A DNA stretch of 64,000 bases, taken from NCBI RefSeq assembly GCF_900115615.1, contig NZ_FOXB01000005.1, positions 60,049 to 124,048 on the forward strand. The letters run 5' to 3'. A program made the position numbers and the translations under genes. The notes under the pieces were generated by a model. It saw only the letters and a list, made by a program, of their open reading frames with translations. It made no database searches and had not been told where the DNA came from. The stretch's first letter is position 1, and each line of letters opens with the position of its first letter. The DNA comes from Hydrogenimonas thermophila (lineage in GTDB: Bacteria > Campylobacterota > Campylobacteria > Campylobacterales > Hydrogenimonadaceae). Shown here piece by piece: positions 28,056 through 34,777 of this stretch.

Positions 28056-28325
28056 TTGAGTAAAAATTATGAAGCTATTCAAAAGGCGTTAGAAATTTTA
28101 GGTTTGCCTACCCATGTAAGTTGGTATGACATAAAATCAAGATATCGATATTTGGCATCTAAAAAACATCCTGACACTGGTGGTGATGATGAAGAGATGG
28201 CTCAAATTAATGCTGCATATGAATTATTAAAAAAATATGTTGAAAATTTTCGCTTTTCATTTAGTGAAGAGGAAGTAGATAAACAGTTTCCCCAAGATTT
28301 TCATACAAAACGTTTTAGATTTTAA
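28056..28325 (+). CDS. Short J-domain protein
   Basis: An 89-residue protein that is little more than a J domain: helix II with WYDIKSRYRYLASKKHPD, the HPD motif needed to stimulate DnaK, then TGGDDEEMAQINAAYELLKKYV. No glycine-rich or zinc region follows, so this is a type III J protein that would direct Hsp70 to a special task. I prefer the TTG at 28056 because AGG lies eight bases before it, over a GTG at 28050. It lies 14 bases after the MCE gene. Confidence 0.85.
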   Translation: MSKNYEAIQKALEILGLPTHVSWYDIKSRYRYLASKKHPDTGGDDEEMAQINAAYELLKKYVENFRFSFSEEEVDKQFPQDFHTKRFRF

Positions 28326-28396
28326 TCTTTTTAGATGTAAAATTATTTTGTAGAATAATCTTATTAAAAATATAAAATATGATAGAAAGAGACACC

Positions 28397-30601
28397 ATGA
28401 CATGTAGATTTGAATTTGAGATGAATAATCGTTCCATAACAGTTGAAACAGGTAAAGTTGCCCGTCAAGCTAATGGAGCAGTTTTGCTAAAAAGTGGCAA
28501 TACAGTTTTGTTGGCAACGGCAGTTATGGATGAAAAACCTGTAGAAGAGCATTTTTTGCCTCTAACTGTTCAATATATAGAGAAAAGTTATGCAGCAGGT
28601 AAAATTCCTGGAGGTTTTGTAAAACGTGAGACAAAACCAAGCGATTTTGAGACTTTAACATCACGTCTTATTGACAGGTCTTTAAGACCACTTTTCCCAA
28701 AAGGCTTTTTTTATCCGGTACAGATAACAGTAATGCTTTTAAGTGTTGATGATGGTGCAGATTTACAGTCATTGGCACTTGATGCAGCATCAGCAGCTCT
28801 TTACCTTTCTGATATTCCTGTTAAGAAGTGTGTAGCTGGTGTTCGAATAGGAAGAAAAGATGGAAAGTTTATCTTAAATCCTACTCTAGATGAGCTTGAA
28901 GATGGATCATTGGACCTTTTTGTTTCAGGAACAAAAGAAGATCTTTTAATGATTGAAATGCGCTCAATTGGTACAGTAGAAGTTGAGCTTGAGCCATCTG
29001 TAACTGTTGATCCAATGATTGATCCTATGATGGCAGAGCAGGTTATTCAGATTCCAAGAGTTAATGAACTGAATGAAGAGGAGCTTGTTGAAGCAATTTC
29101 TCTAGCTCAAAATGCAATCAGCCTAGCAGCTGGTGAGTACGAGAAAGCATTTGCTGAAGCAGTAAAACCAAAAGCAGATGTAGAACTGTTTGATGAAGTA
29201 GCCAATCCTTCGATTGTAGCATACATTCAGGAATTTTACATGGATGACATTAATCACGCTTTAGATGGAATGGCAAAAAGCGAGCGTGGTGGTGAACTCA
29301 AAGCAATAGTTGCAAAAGTAATGAGTGATGATGTTGCTGTAAAAGAGGAGTGGAGTGAAGAAGAGGTAAAGTGTGCTGTTGATGCGGTTAAACGTGCAAG
29401 AGTTAGATCGATGATTCTTGAAGAGGGTCGTCGTGCTGATGGAAGAGGGCTAAAAGATGTAAGACCTATAAGCATAGAGACAAATATCTTGCCTAGCGTT
29501 CACGGATCATGCCTCTTTACCAGAGGTGAGACACAGGCTTTGGTTACGTGTACTTTAGGGAACCGCCAAGATGCACAGATGTTTGAAAGAATTACTGGTA
29601 AAAGTGCTAGTTATGAAGAGTTTATGGTTCACTATAACTTTCCGGGATTTAGCGTTGGGGAAGCTTCTCGCATAGGACCTCCAGGTCGTCGTGAATTAGG
29701 ACACGGAAACCTTGCAAAACGTGCAATTGAGCCAAGCCTTGATAAAACAGAGTTGGATGCAATTGTACGTTTAGTCTCAGAAATTTTGGAGTCTAATGGT
29801 TCATCTTCTATGGCAACTGTTTGTGGTGGTTCATTAGCTCTTAAAGCTGCTGATGTACCGGTTCAAAAACTGATAGCCGGAGTTGCTATGGGGCTTGTTA
29901 CAGAGGATGACAAATATGCCATTTTAACAGATATCATGGGATTGGAAGATCATGATGGCGATATGGACTTTAAAGTTGCCGGTAGCAAAGATGGTATTAC
30001 AGCCCTTCAAATGGATATTAAACTAGGTGGTATCAGTTTAACTCTTTTAAGAGAAGCTCTTGAACAGGCTCGTGAGGCAAGATTGCATATTCTTGAAATT
30101 ATGGAAAAAGCAGCTGCTGAGATTGAGGTTAATGAGTCTATTTTGCCAAGTACAGAAATTTTCCATGTAGAGCCTCATAAAATAGTAGATATTATTGGTC
30201 AGGCTGGAAAAACAATTCGTGAAATTATCGAAATGTTTGAAGTAAGCATAGACCTTGACAAAAAAGAGGGTGAGGTTAAAGTTTCAGGCCCTAGCAAAGC
30301 TAAAGTGAAAGCTGCTTGCGATCATATTAAAGGTATAGTTCAAAACGGTGGAGCAAAAAAAGAGATTCCACAATTTGAACTTGATAAACCTATTGTTGGA
30401 AAAGTGAAAAAACTGGTTGATTTTGGGGCGTTTATTGAGTTGCCTGGAGATATTGACGGTCTGTTGCACATCTCTAAAATTTCAAGAGGACGCATTGACC
30501 ATCCAAGTGATTTGTTGAGTGAAGGTCAGGAAGTTGAAGTTGTAGTAAAATCACAAAAGGGTCATAAAATAGAGTTGGCACTTGCCAAGCCTTTGGATTA
30601 A
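28397..30601 (+). CDS. pnp: Polyribonucleotide nucleotidyltransferase (PNPase)
   Basis: A 734-residue phosphorolytic 3'-5' exoribonuclease involved in mRNA decay. Two RNase PH domains (about 10-220 and 330-550) flank a helical region, followed by a KH domain (VDIIGQAGKTIREIIE) and an S1 domain (GKVKKLVDFGAFIELPGDIDGLLHISKI). Active-site residues DIMGLEDHDGDMDFK in the second core are present. The ATG at 28397 has AAAGAGA upstream and begins at the usual point; an ATG six codons earlier is less likely. Confidence 0.95.
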   Translation: MTCRFEFEMNNRSITVETGKVARQANGAVLLKSGNTVLLATAVMDEKPVEEHFLPLTVQYIEKSYAAGKIPGGFVKRETKPSDFETLTSRLIDRSLRPLFPKGFFYPVQITVMLLSVDDGADLQSLALDAASAALYLSDIPVKKCVAGVRIGRKDGKFILNPTLDELEDGSLDLFVSGTKEDLLMIEMRSIGTVEVELEPSVTVDPMIDPMMAEQVIQIPRVNELNEEELVEAISLAQNAISLAAGEYEKAFAEAVKPKADVELFDEVANPSIVAYIQEFYMDDINHALDGMAKSERGGELKAIVAKVMSDDVAVKEEWSEEEVKCAVDAVKRARVRSMILEEGRRADGRGLKDVRPISIETNILPSVHGSCLFTRGETQALVTCTLGNRQDAQMFERITGKSASYEEFMVHYNFPGFSVGEASRIGPPGRRELGHGNLAKRAIEPSLDKTELDAIVRLVSEILESNGSSSMATVCGGSLALKAADVPVQKLIAGVAMGLVTEDDKYAILTDIMGLEDHDGDMDFKVAGSKDGITALQMDIKLGGISLTLLREALEQAREARLHILEIMEKAAAEIEVNESILPSTEIFHVEPHKIVDIIGQAGKTIREIIEMFEVSIDLDKKEGEVKVSGPSKAKVKAACDHIKGIVQNGGAKKEIPQFELDKPIVGKVKKLVDFGAFIELPGDIDGLLHISKISRGRIDHPSDLLSEGQEVEVVVKSQKGHKIELALAKPLD

Positions 30602-30624
30602 ACATAGTTTTACAAAACTTTGGT

Positions 30625-30630
30625 TAAAAT
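30625..30630 (+). promoter_or_regulatory. Probable -10 box of atpE
   Basis: TAAAAT just before the hairpin leader of atpE, in the gap after pnp. Transcription would start close to 30636, putting the hairpin at the extreme 5' end of the message. Confidence 0.45.
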
Positions 30631-30635
30631 GCGCC

Positions 30636-30679
30636 TGCAAAGTGATAAGTAGGGATACGCAAGCCGAACGGACTTTGCA
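30636..30679 (+). promoter_or_regulatory. Hairpin-closed leader element before atpE, unidentified
   Basis: TGCAAAGT (30636-30643) and ACTTTGCA (30672-30679) form a perfect 8-bp stem around a 28-base G/A-rich loop (GATAAGTAGGGATACGCAAG, then CCGAACGG) that is unlike the surrounding A/T-rich DNA. No T-run follows, so it is not a terminator for pnp. It ends about 20 bases before the atpE ribosome site AGGAG. It resembles a small riboswitch or an mRNA-stabilising 5' hairpin, but matches no class I can name. Confidence 0.5.
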
Positions 30680-30700
30680 ATATTTTAACAGGAGCTTTTT

Positions 30701-31006
30701 ATGAAAAAGTTTTTTCTTTTGATGATGGCATTTGCAGGGTTTGCATTTGCAGGTGAAGGTGAGTCTATGATCCAAGCATACAGCGTTGTTGCAGCTGGTG
30801 TTGGTCTTGGTCTTGCAGCACTTGGTGGTGCTATTGGTATGGGTAACACTGCAGCAGCTACAATTGCTGGTACAGCTCGCAACCCAGGTCTTGGCGGAAA
30901 GCTTATGACTACAATGTTTATCGCACTTGCGATGATCGAAGCTCAGGTTATCTATACACTTGTTATTGCTTTGATCGCTCTTTATGCAAACCCATTCCTA
31001 GGATAA
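30701..31006 (+). CDS. atpE: F0F1 ATP synthase subunit c
   Basis: A 101-residue protein with two membrane helices and a polar loop (TARNPGLGGKL); Glu in ALAMIEAQVIY is the ion carrier. Helix 1 has no Gln and the position after Glu is Ala, so the Na+-binding pattern is lacking and proton use is likely. An 18-residue N-terminal extension (MKKFFLLMMAFAGFAFAG) looks like a signal peptide, as is common in this phylum. The gene stands alone, apart from other ATP synthase genes, with its own promoter, leader hairpin and strong terminator, as would suit the extra copies needed for the c ring. Confidence 0.94.
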   Translation: MKKFFLLMMAFAGFAFAGEGESMIQAYSVVAAGVGLGLAALGGAIGMGNTAAATIAGTARNPGLGGKLMTTMFIALAMIEAQVIYTLVIALIALYANPFLG

Positions 31007-31026
31007 TTTGCATATTTTTTAAAATT

Positions 31027-31059
31027 GGCCTGAGTCTCTTGACTCGGGCCTTTTTTTTT
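31027..31059 (+). terminator. Strong terminator after atpE
   Basis: GGCCTGAGTC, loop TCTT, GACTCGGGCC and nine T residues: a textbook factor-independent terminator with a 10-bp stem (one G-T pair). Confidence 0.92.
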
Positions 31060-31100
31060 GCTAAAATTCCGACCTCTAAACAACTACTACATAGCTTTAC

Positions 31101-31186
31101 GCGTCGGTGGTGGAATCGGTAGACACGCTGTCTTGAGGGGGCAGTGGGCATCGCCCGTGCGAGTTCAAGTCTCGCCCGACGCACCA
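31101..31186 (+). tRNA. tRNA-Leu (anticodon GAG)
   Basis: The acceptor arms GCGTCGG and CCGACGC pair fully and the CCA end is encoded. The anticodon stem CTGTC/GGCAG closes a seven-base loop TTGAGGG with anticodon GAG at 31135-31137, reading CUC and CUU. The long variable arm (GGGC-ATC-GCCC) and the TTCAAGT loop are typical of leucine tRNAs. An accessory islet with two toxin-antitoxin modules and a broken restriction gene follows directly. Confidence 0.96.
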
Positions 31187-31238
31187 CTTTAGTTTTCTGC
31201 TTTTTCGTTTTCCTTCTTCTTACAATTGGAGTTAGCCT

Positions 31239-31544
31239 ATGAGATTAGAACAGTATGAGCTTGATGCAATAAGGGAAAGCTTTATCAAAAATTTTCAAAA
31301 AGGTAAAGTATATCTTTTTGGCAGTCGCGTAGATGAAAATAAAAAGGGTGGTGATATCGATTTATATATAGATTTAGGTGATAATGTTGATTTAAAAGAA
31401 GTTATGAAAATGAAACAAGATTTTAAATTGGATATATATGATAAAATTGGAGAGCAAAAGATTGATATAGTAATATCTAAAGATAAACAGAGTTCAATCG
31501 TGCAAGAAGCTTTAAAAAAAGGTATTTTATTGTGCGAGATATAG
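31239..31544 (+). CDS. MNT-type nucleotidyltransferase, antitoxin of the second HEPN/MNT pair
   Basis: A 101-residue minimal nucleotidyltransferase. The active site is Gly28-Ser29 with Asp39 and Asp41 (LFGSRVDENKKGGDIDLYI), and a later KIDIVI gives the third acidic position. It is only distantly similar to the copy at 1036, so the two are not a recent duplication. The partner gene overlaps by 13 bp. By family analogy it would modify and silence the HEPN partner. It is the first gene after tRNA-Leu, 52 bases downstream. Confidence 0.82.
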   Translation: MRLEQYELDAIRESFIKNFQKGKVYLFGSRVDENKKGGDIDLYIDLGDNVDLKEVMKMKQDFKLDIYDKIGEQKIDIVISKDKQSSIVQEALKKGILLCEI

Positions 31545-32005
31545 TCGTTAAAGAGAAACTTGAAAAGATATTTTATGAGTGTGATATGCATATTTTAAGA
31601 TTAAATAGTGCATACAAAAAGATGTCAAGCTTTATGCCGTTAACAAAAGAGAGATATATAAACTTAAGTGACGACGAAGTAGAACATATTGACCAGTTTT
31701 TATTTAGGTTTGCAAAACTTCAAGATGCCATGGGTGCAAAATTGTTTAAGAATATATTGATTTTTCTTGAAGAAGATATTGAAGGTAAACCATTTATTGA
31801 TATATTAAACTTAATGGAAAAACTAGAACTAATAAAAAGTGCAAATGATTGGAAGAAGTTAAGAGATGATAGAAACGAACTATCTCACAATTATGAGAAT
31901 GAACCTGAGAGCATGAGTCTGGTTATAAATCAGCTATATGCCAAAAAAGATCTTATAGTAAATATATACGATCACATAAAAGAAACATATAAAAATAGAA
32001 TATAA
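31532..32005 (+). CDS. HEPN-like toxin of the second pair
   Basis: A 157-residue helical protein starting at GTG 31532. Its C-terminal part carries RDDRNELSHNYEN, in which Arg114, His119 and Tyr121 fit RX4HXY, the RNase and AMPylation motif of HepT toxins. The N-terminal 70 residues (SAYKKMSSFMPLT; DQFLFRFAKLQDAMGAKLF) differ from the DUF86 form seen in the other two pairs and represent another HEPN subfamily. The overlap with the upstream nucleotidyltransferase gene supports the pairing. Activity is inferred. Confidence 0.75.
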   Translation: MRDIVVKEKLEKIFYECDMHILRLNSAYKKMSSFMPLTKERYINLSDDEVEHIDQFLFRFAKLQDAMGAKLFKNILIFLEEDIEGKPFIDILNLMEKLELIKSANDWKKLRDDRNELSHNYENEPESMSLVINQLYAKKDLIVNIYDHIKETYKNRI

Positions 32006-32048
32006 TTAATAGAATTACTTTTCAATTTTTGAATGATGAAAAGTTTTA

Positions 32049-32255
32049 CTAAATTTCATCGGCAAGTTCTTTTATATATCTATCTACATTATTGAATGAT
32101 ATAAGGTTTCCTTCATCTAAATTTTTTTGAGATTTTTCAATAATAGTTATAAAGTTATCCTCTTTTTCTATAATCTTTACATCTTTGTTAAAGCCTTCTA
32201 AAATAGAGAGGATTTTATTTACTATACTATCTTTTACTTCTATTGTAAATATTAT
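32049..32255 (-). pseudogene. Small antitoxin-like open frame without a normal start codon
   Basis: A clean coding-like frame of about 68 codons ends at TAG 32049-32051 and reads IEVKDSIVNKILSILEGF, EKEDNFITIIEKSQKN and a helical end NVDRYIKELADEI. This resembles the short helical antitoxin-type proteins often found by toxin genes. Going upstream the frame has no ATG, GTG or TTG before a TGA; only ATA codons stand where the start should be, right at the stop of the HEPN gene. It is either a decayed gene or one using a rare start. Confidence 0.5.
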
Positions 32256-32683
32256 TCTTCTATCTCTTTTTCTAAGTCATTTAAGAACTTTAGTACATTT
32301 TGATTTTTTTCATTCTCTATTTTTGCAGATTTTATAGCTTTTAATAGATTTGTATTCTTTGCAATGATTATTAAATCTTGGTAATATTTAGGTAGTTTAT
32401 TTTTAATTACATCAAATACAATATTTTCATCTATACCAAAATAGCCATGAATTATTTGATTTCTAAAATCAACAATTCTTCTGTAATCACTGCTTAAATA
32501 CCCTTCTTTTAAAAGATAGTTTGTAGCTTCGCCTATGATCTCTAATTCTCTTAAAGTACCATCCCATTCTAATTCACTATATAATAAATCTTGAGCATTA
32601 TCAAAGTTTTTAGTATATCTGCCTATTTTATCTATAGCTATAAAAATATCTACAATATATAAACTAATATCTCTTTTATACAT
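32252..32683 (-). CDS. hepT: HepT-like HEPN (DUF86) toxin of the third pair
   Basis: A 143-residue DUF86 HEPN protein. RX4HXY is present as Arg74, His79 and Tyr81 (FRNQIIHGYFGID), followed by the usual DUF86 tail, here extended by about 25 charged residues. RELEIIGEATNYLL in the middle is a common DUF86 block. It overlaps its nucleotidyltransferase partner by 8 bp. The family is the same as at 1337-1705 but the sequence is clearly different, so the two were probably acquired separately. Confidence 0.85.
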   Translation of the reverse strand: MYKRDISLYIVDIFIAIDKIGRYTKNFDNAQDLLYSELEWDGTLRELEIIGEATNYLLKEGYLSSDYRRIVDFRNQIIHGYFGIDENIVFDVIKNKLPKYYQDLIIIAKNTNLLKAIKSAKIENEKNQNVLKFLNDLEKEIEE

Positions 32684-32960
32684 ATTCTACTTCTTTATAG
32701 ATTGTTGATTTAAGATGTTCTCTAACATTGTGAAATAGACCTAAATCAACTTTTTTTTGAAAACTTTTTTCTAAAAACTCTTTTAGTTCGTAGTAAGCAT
32801 CAAAACTTGGTGGCATATCTACTAAAATATCTATATCACTGTTTTGATTTTGTGTATTTTTTGCATAGCTTCCGAAAAGAGCTATTTTCTTAATATGATA
32901 TTTTGACTCTAATTGCTCTTTATTCTCTTTTAAAAAGTTGAGTATGTCTGTTTTATCCAT
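32676..32960 (-). CDS. mntA: MntA-like nucleotidyltransferase antitoxin of the third pair
   Basis: A 94-residue minimal nucleotidyltransferase with Gly30-Ser31 and Asp42/Asp44 (LFGSYAKNTQNQNSDIDIL) and a later VDLGLF acidic position. It heads a two-gene unit with the HEPN gene, overlapping by 8 bp. Its start codon touches the stop codon of the restriction-gene remnant upstream, so the pair has come to lie directly behind a dead type I restriction gene. Confidence 0.84.
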   Translation of the reverse strand: MDKTDILNFLKENKEQLESKYHIKKIALFGSYAKNTQNQNSDIDILVDMPPSFDAYYELKEFLEKSFQKKVDLGLFHNVREHLKSTIYKEVEYV

Positions 32961-33247
32961 TAGCTACTCTCCTTTTTGCTTAAGATATTTTCTATCTCTT
33001 TGATTATATCATCTATCTCTTTACTATTTTACTTGATATTTTCTACAAACTCCATTGGTGATCTTATGGGTCTTTTTAGATTCAGCTTTTGCTTCCACTA
33101 TGGCTAAGTTTGTATTTCTGTAAGTTATAAGGTAATCTACAAAATATTTTTTACCTCTTTTACCGCCAATGAGTTTTCACTCCATCCACTCTCATTTAGT
33201 TTTGGTGTAATTAGTTTTGCTTTAGTGTCAGCTTCAAGATAACTCAT
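32960..33247 (-). pseudogene. Remnant of a type I restriction enzyme R subunit (hsdR)
   Basis: Three frames must be joined. From ATG 33247 the frame reads MSYLEADTKAKLITPKLNESGWSE, the usual HsdR opening; from 33167 another frame reads GGKRGKKYFVDYLITYRNTNLAIVEAKAESK, the HsdR endonuclease core with its D...EAK catalytic residues. The segment normally between them is missing and the sequence is frameshifted. A final stretch reads NSKEIDDIIKEIENILSKKES and could be a C-terminal end left by a large deletion. No modification or specificity genes are nearby, so the restriction system is dead here. Confidence 0.8.
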
Positions 33248-33308
33248 AACAATCCATTTTAAATGATTTATGTGGATTTTAGCAAAAAATAGTAAAGCTA
33301 GAGGTAAA

Positions 33309-33947
33309 TTAATCTTTATTTATTATTTTTTGAATAGCAGCTGAACACATAGCAAGACCAAAACTTCCTGTTACTCCAACAAAGCTCCCTTTTGTTTGAC
33401 ACTTTGGCTCTTCTGGGCTAAAGAGTGCTGGAAAGTCACCTTTAAATCCACTTTTTTTAAGCTCATAGCGTATCTTTCTTGCAAATGGATCACCATGTGT
33501 TTTCCAGATGGAGGCTATCTCTATTTTTGTCGGGTCCAGTTTTCTGGCTCCTCCTGTGGCACTTATGAGTTTTGGCGATACTTTGTGAGCTAGTGTAATT
33601 TTTGCACGGATGTCATCTATTGCATCAAGTACCAAATCAAAAGAGCTAAAATCAAAATTTTCTATCCATTTATCATCAATTTTAGCCTCTATTGGAGTAA
33701 CAGTTGGGTAGAGTTCTGCTAGTCGATGTACTTTTACAGCTCCAACTTTATCACTGCCAATTTGCCTGTTTTGGTTAGTAATGTCATATTTGTCAAAATC
33801 AACTATTGTAATATCTTCAACACCGCTTCTAACTAAACAGTCTAAACAGAAACTTCCAACTCCTCCTACGCCAAGCAGGAGTATTTTTGCTTTACGGAGT
33901 TTTTCAAAGTCATCTCCCATTAACATTCGACATCGTTCATATTTCAT
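33309..33947 (-). CDS. tcdA: ThiF/E1-like protein, probable tRNA threonylcarbamoyladenosine dehydratase
   Basis: A 212-residue E1-like adenylating enzyme with the nucleotide loop LLGVGGVGSFCLDCLVRSG (about 23-41), VDFDKYDITNQNRQIG and a catalytic-region CQTKGSFVGVTGSFG near the end. The pattern matches TcdA (CsdL), which cyclises t6A37 in ANN-reading tRNAs with ATP. I prefer the ATG at 33947, seven bases after GGAAG, over a TTG two codons earlier. It overlaps the end of surE. ThiF or MoeB roles are less likely, as the zinc cysteines of those families are missing. Confidence 0.82.
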   Translation of the reverse strand: MKYERCRMLMGDDFEKLRKAKILLLGVGGVGSFCLDCLVRSGVEDITIVDFDKYDITNQNRQIGSDKVGAVKVHRLAELYPTVTPIEAKIDDKWIENFDFSSFDLVLDAIDDIRAKITLAHKVSPKLISATGGARKLDPTKIEIASIWKTHGDPFARKIRYELKKSGFKGDFPALFSPEEPKCQTKGSFVGVTGSFGLAMCSAAIQKIINKD

Positions 33948-34731
33948 CTTCAATCTTCCACTCTTTTAATCTATCAATATCTTCATAACTTGTCATATCA
34001 AGTTTTACCGGTGTAATTGAAACATAGTTCTCTTTGATAGCTTCAAAGTCGCACATTCTATTTTCATCTGGAATCCATTGAAGTGGGTGAAGTCCTAACC
34101 AGTAGTACTCTTCACCTCGTGGATTGCGGTGTAGTTGTGCATCATTCCCATATAGTCTGTAGCCTGCCTTGGTAACTCGAAAGCCTTTGCACTCTTTTGG
34201 TTGAACAGGAGGTACATTTATATTTAAAAAACGCCTGTCACCCAATGGGAAACCATCTTCTAAAATCTTTTTACAGATGTTGTAAGCTGCTTTTTTTGCC
34301 AGTTCAAAACCAAGCTCATCAATGTTTTGACAACGGCTTCTGCAAACCTGGCTTATGGCAATTCCTGGAATACCTTGCAAGACTGCTTCCATTGCGGCAC
34401 TCGCTGTACCGCTGTAGGTGATATCTTCACCCATATTTGCACCTTTGTTAATTCCGCTGACAACAAGATCTGGTTGACACTCTTCACTAAAAAGAGCATA
34501 TTTACTTAGGTAAACACAATCTGTAGGTGTTCCATCATCCAGTTTGAAAAAATCATCATCTATCTGCACAAATCGAAGCGGACGTGTAAGGGTTAGACTG
34601 TGACCGCACGCTGATTTTTCCACTGTTGGTGCAACAACAGTAATATGACCTAATGGGCGCAGTGCTTCAACCAAAGCTTTTAACCCTAGCGATTCAAAGC
34701 CATCATCATTAGTAATAAGTATACGTTTCAA
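33937..34731 (-). CDS. surE: 5'/3'-nucleotidase SurE
   Basis: A 264-residue metal-dependent nucleotidase that removes phosphate from nucleoside monophosphates and is linked to stationary-phase survival. The N-terminal ILITNDDGFESLGL supplies the paired metal-binding Asp residues, VVAPTVEKSACGHSLTL the mobile loop, and VSGINKGANMGEDITYSGTASAAMEA the conserved core with the Asn and Ser ligands. The length is normal. tcdA starts within its last codons, so the two are coupled. Confidence 0.94.
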   Translation of the reverse strand: MKRILITNDDGFESLGLKALVEALRPLGHITVVAPTVEKSACGHSLTLTRPLRFVQIDDDFFKLDDGTPTDCVYLSKYALFSEECQPDLVVSGINKGANMGEDITYSGTASAAMEAVLQGIPGIAISQVCRSRCQNIDELGFELAKKAAYNICKKILEDGFPLGDRRFLNINVPPVQPKECKGFRVTKAGYRLYGNDAQLHRNPRGEEYYWLGLHPLQWIPDENRMCDFEAIKENYVSITPVKLDMTSYEDIDRLKEWKIEDEI

Positions 34732-34762
34732 GATTTACTCCAGAATTTTTTGCAAATTATAT

Positions 34763-34768
34763 TATAAT
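34763..34768 (+). promoter_or_regulatory. Probable -10 box of the NHL-repeat gene
   Basis: TATAAT ends only nine bases before the ATG at 34778. A start site at the usual distance would leave a leader of about three bases, so the message may be nearly leaderless. Confidence 0.45.
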
Positions 34769-34777
34769 TGGCCCATA

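Noticed and set aside
30636..30679. The atpE leader as a cyclic di-GMP-I riboswitch
   Set aside because: GGGATACGCAAGCC resembles part of the 3' core, but the 5' half of that riboswitch and its tetraloop helix are missing.
30701..31006. A sodium-dependent ATP synthase c subunit
   Set aside because: Helix 1 has no Gln at the ligand position and Ala follows the ion-binding Glu, so the Na+ pattern is absent.
31101..33300. An intact integrative element bordered by attachment repeats
   Set aside because: No integrase gene and no second copy of the tRNA-Leu 3' end was seen downstream.
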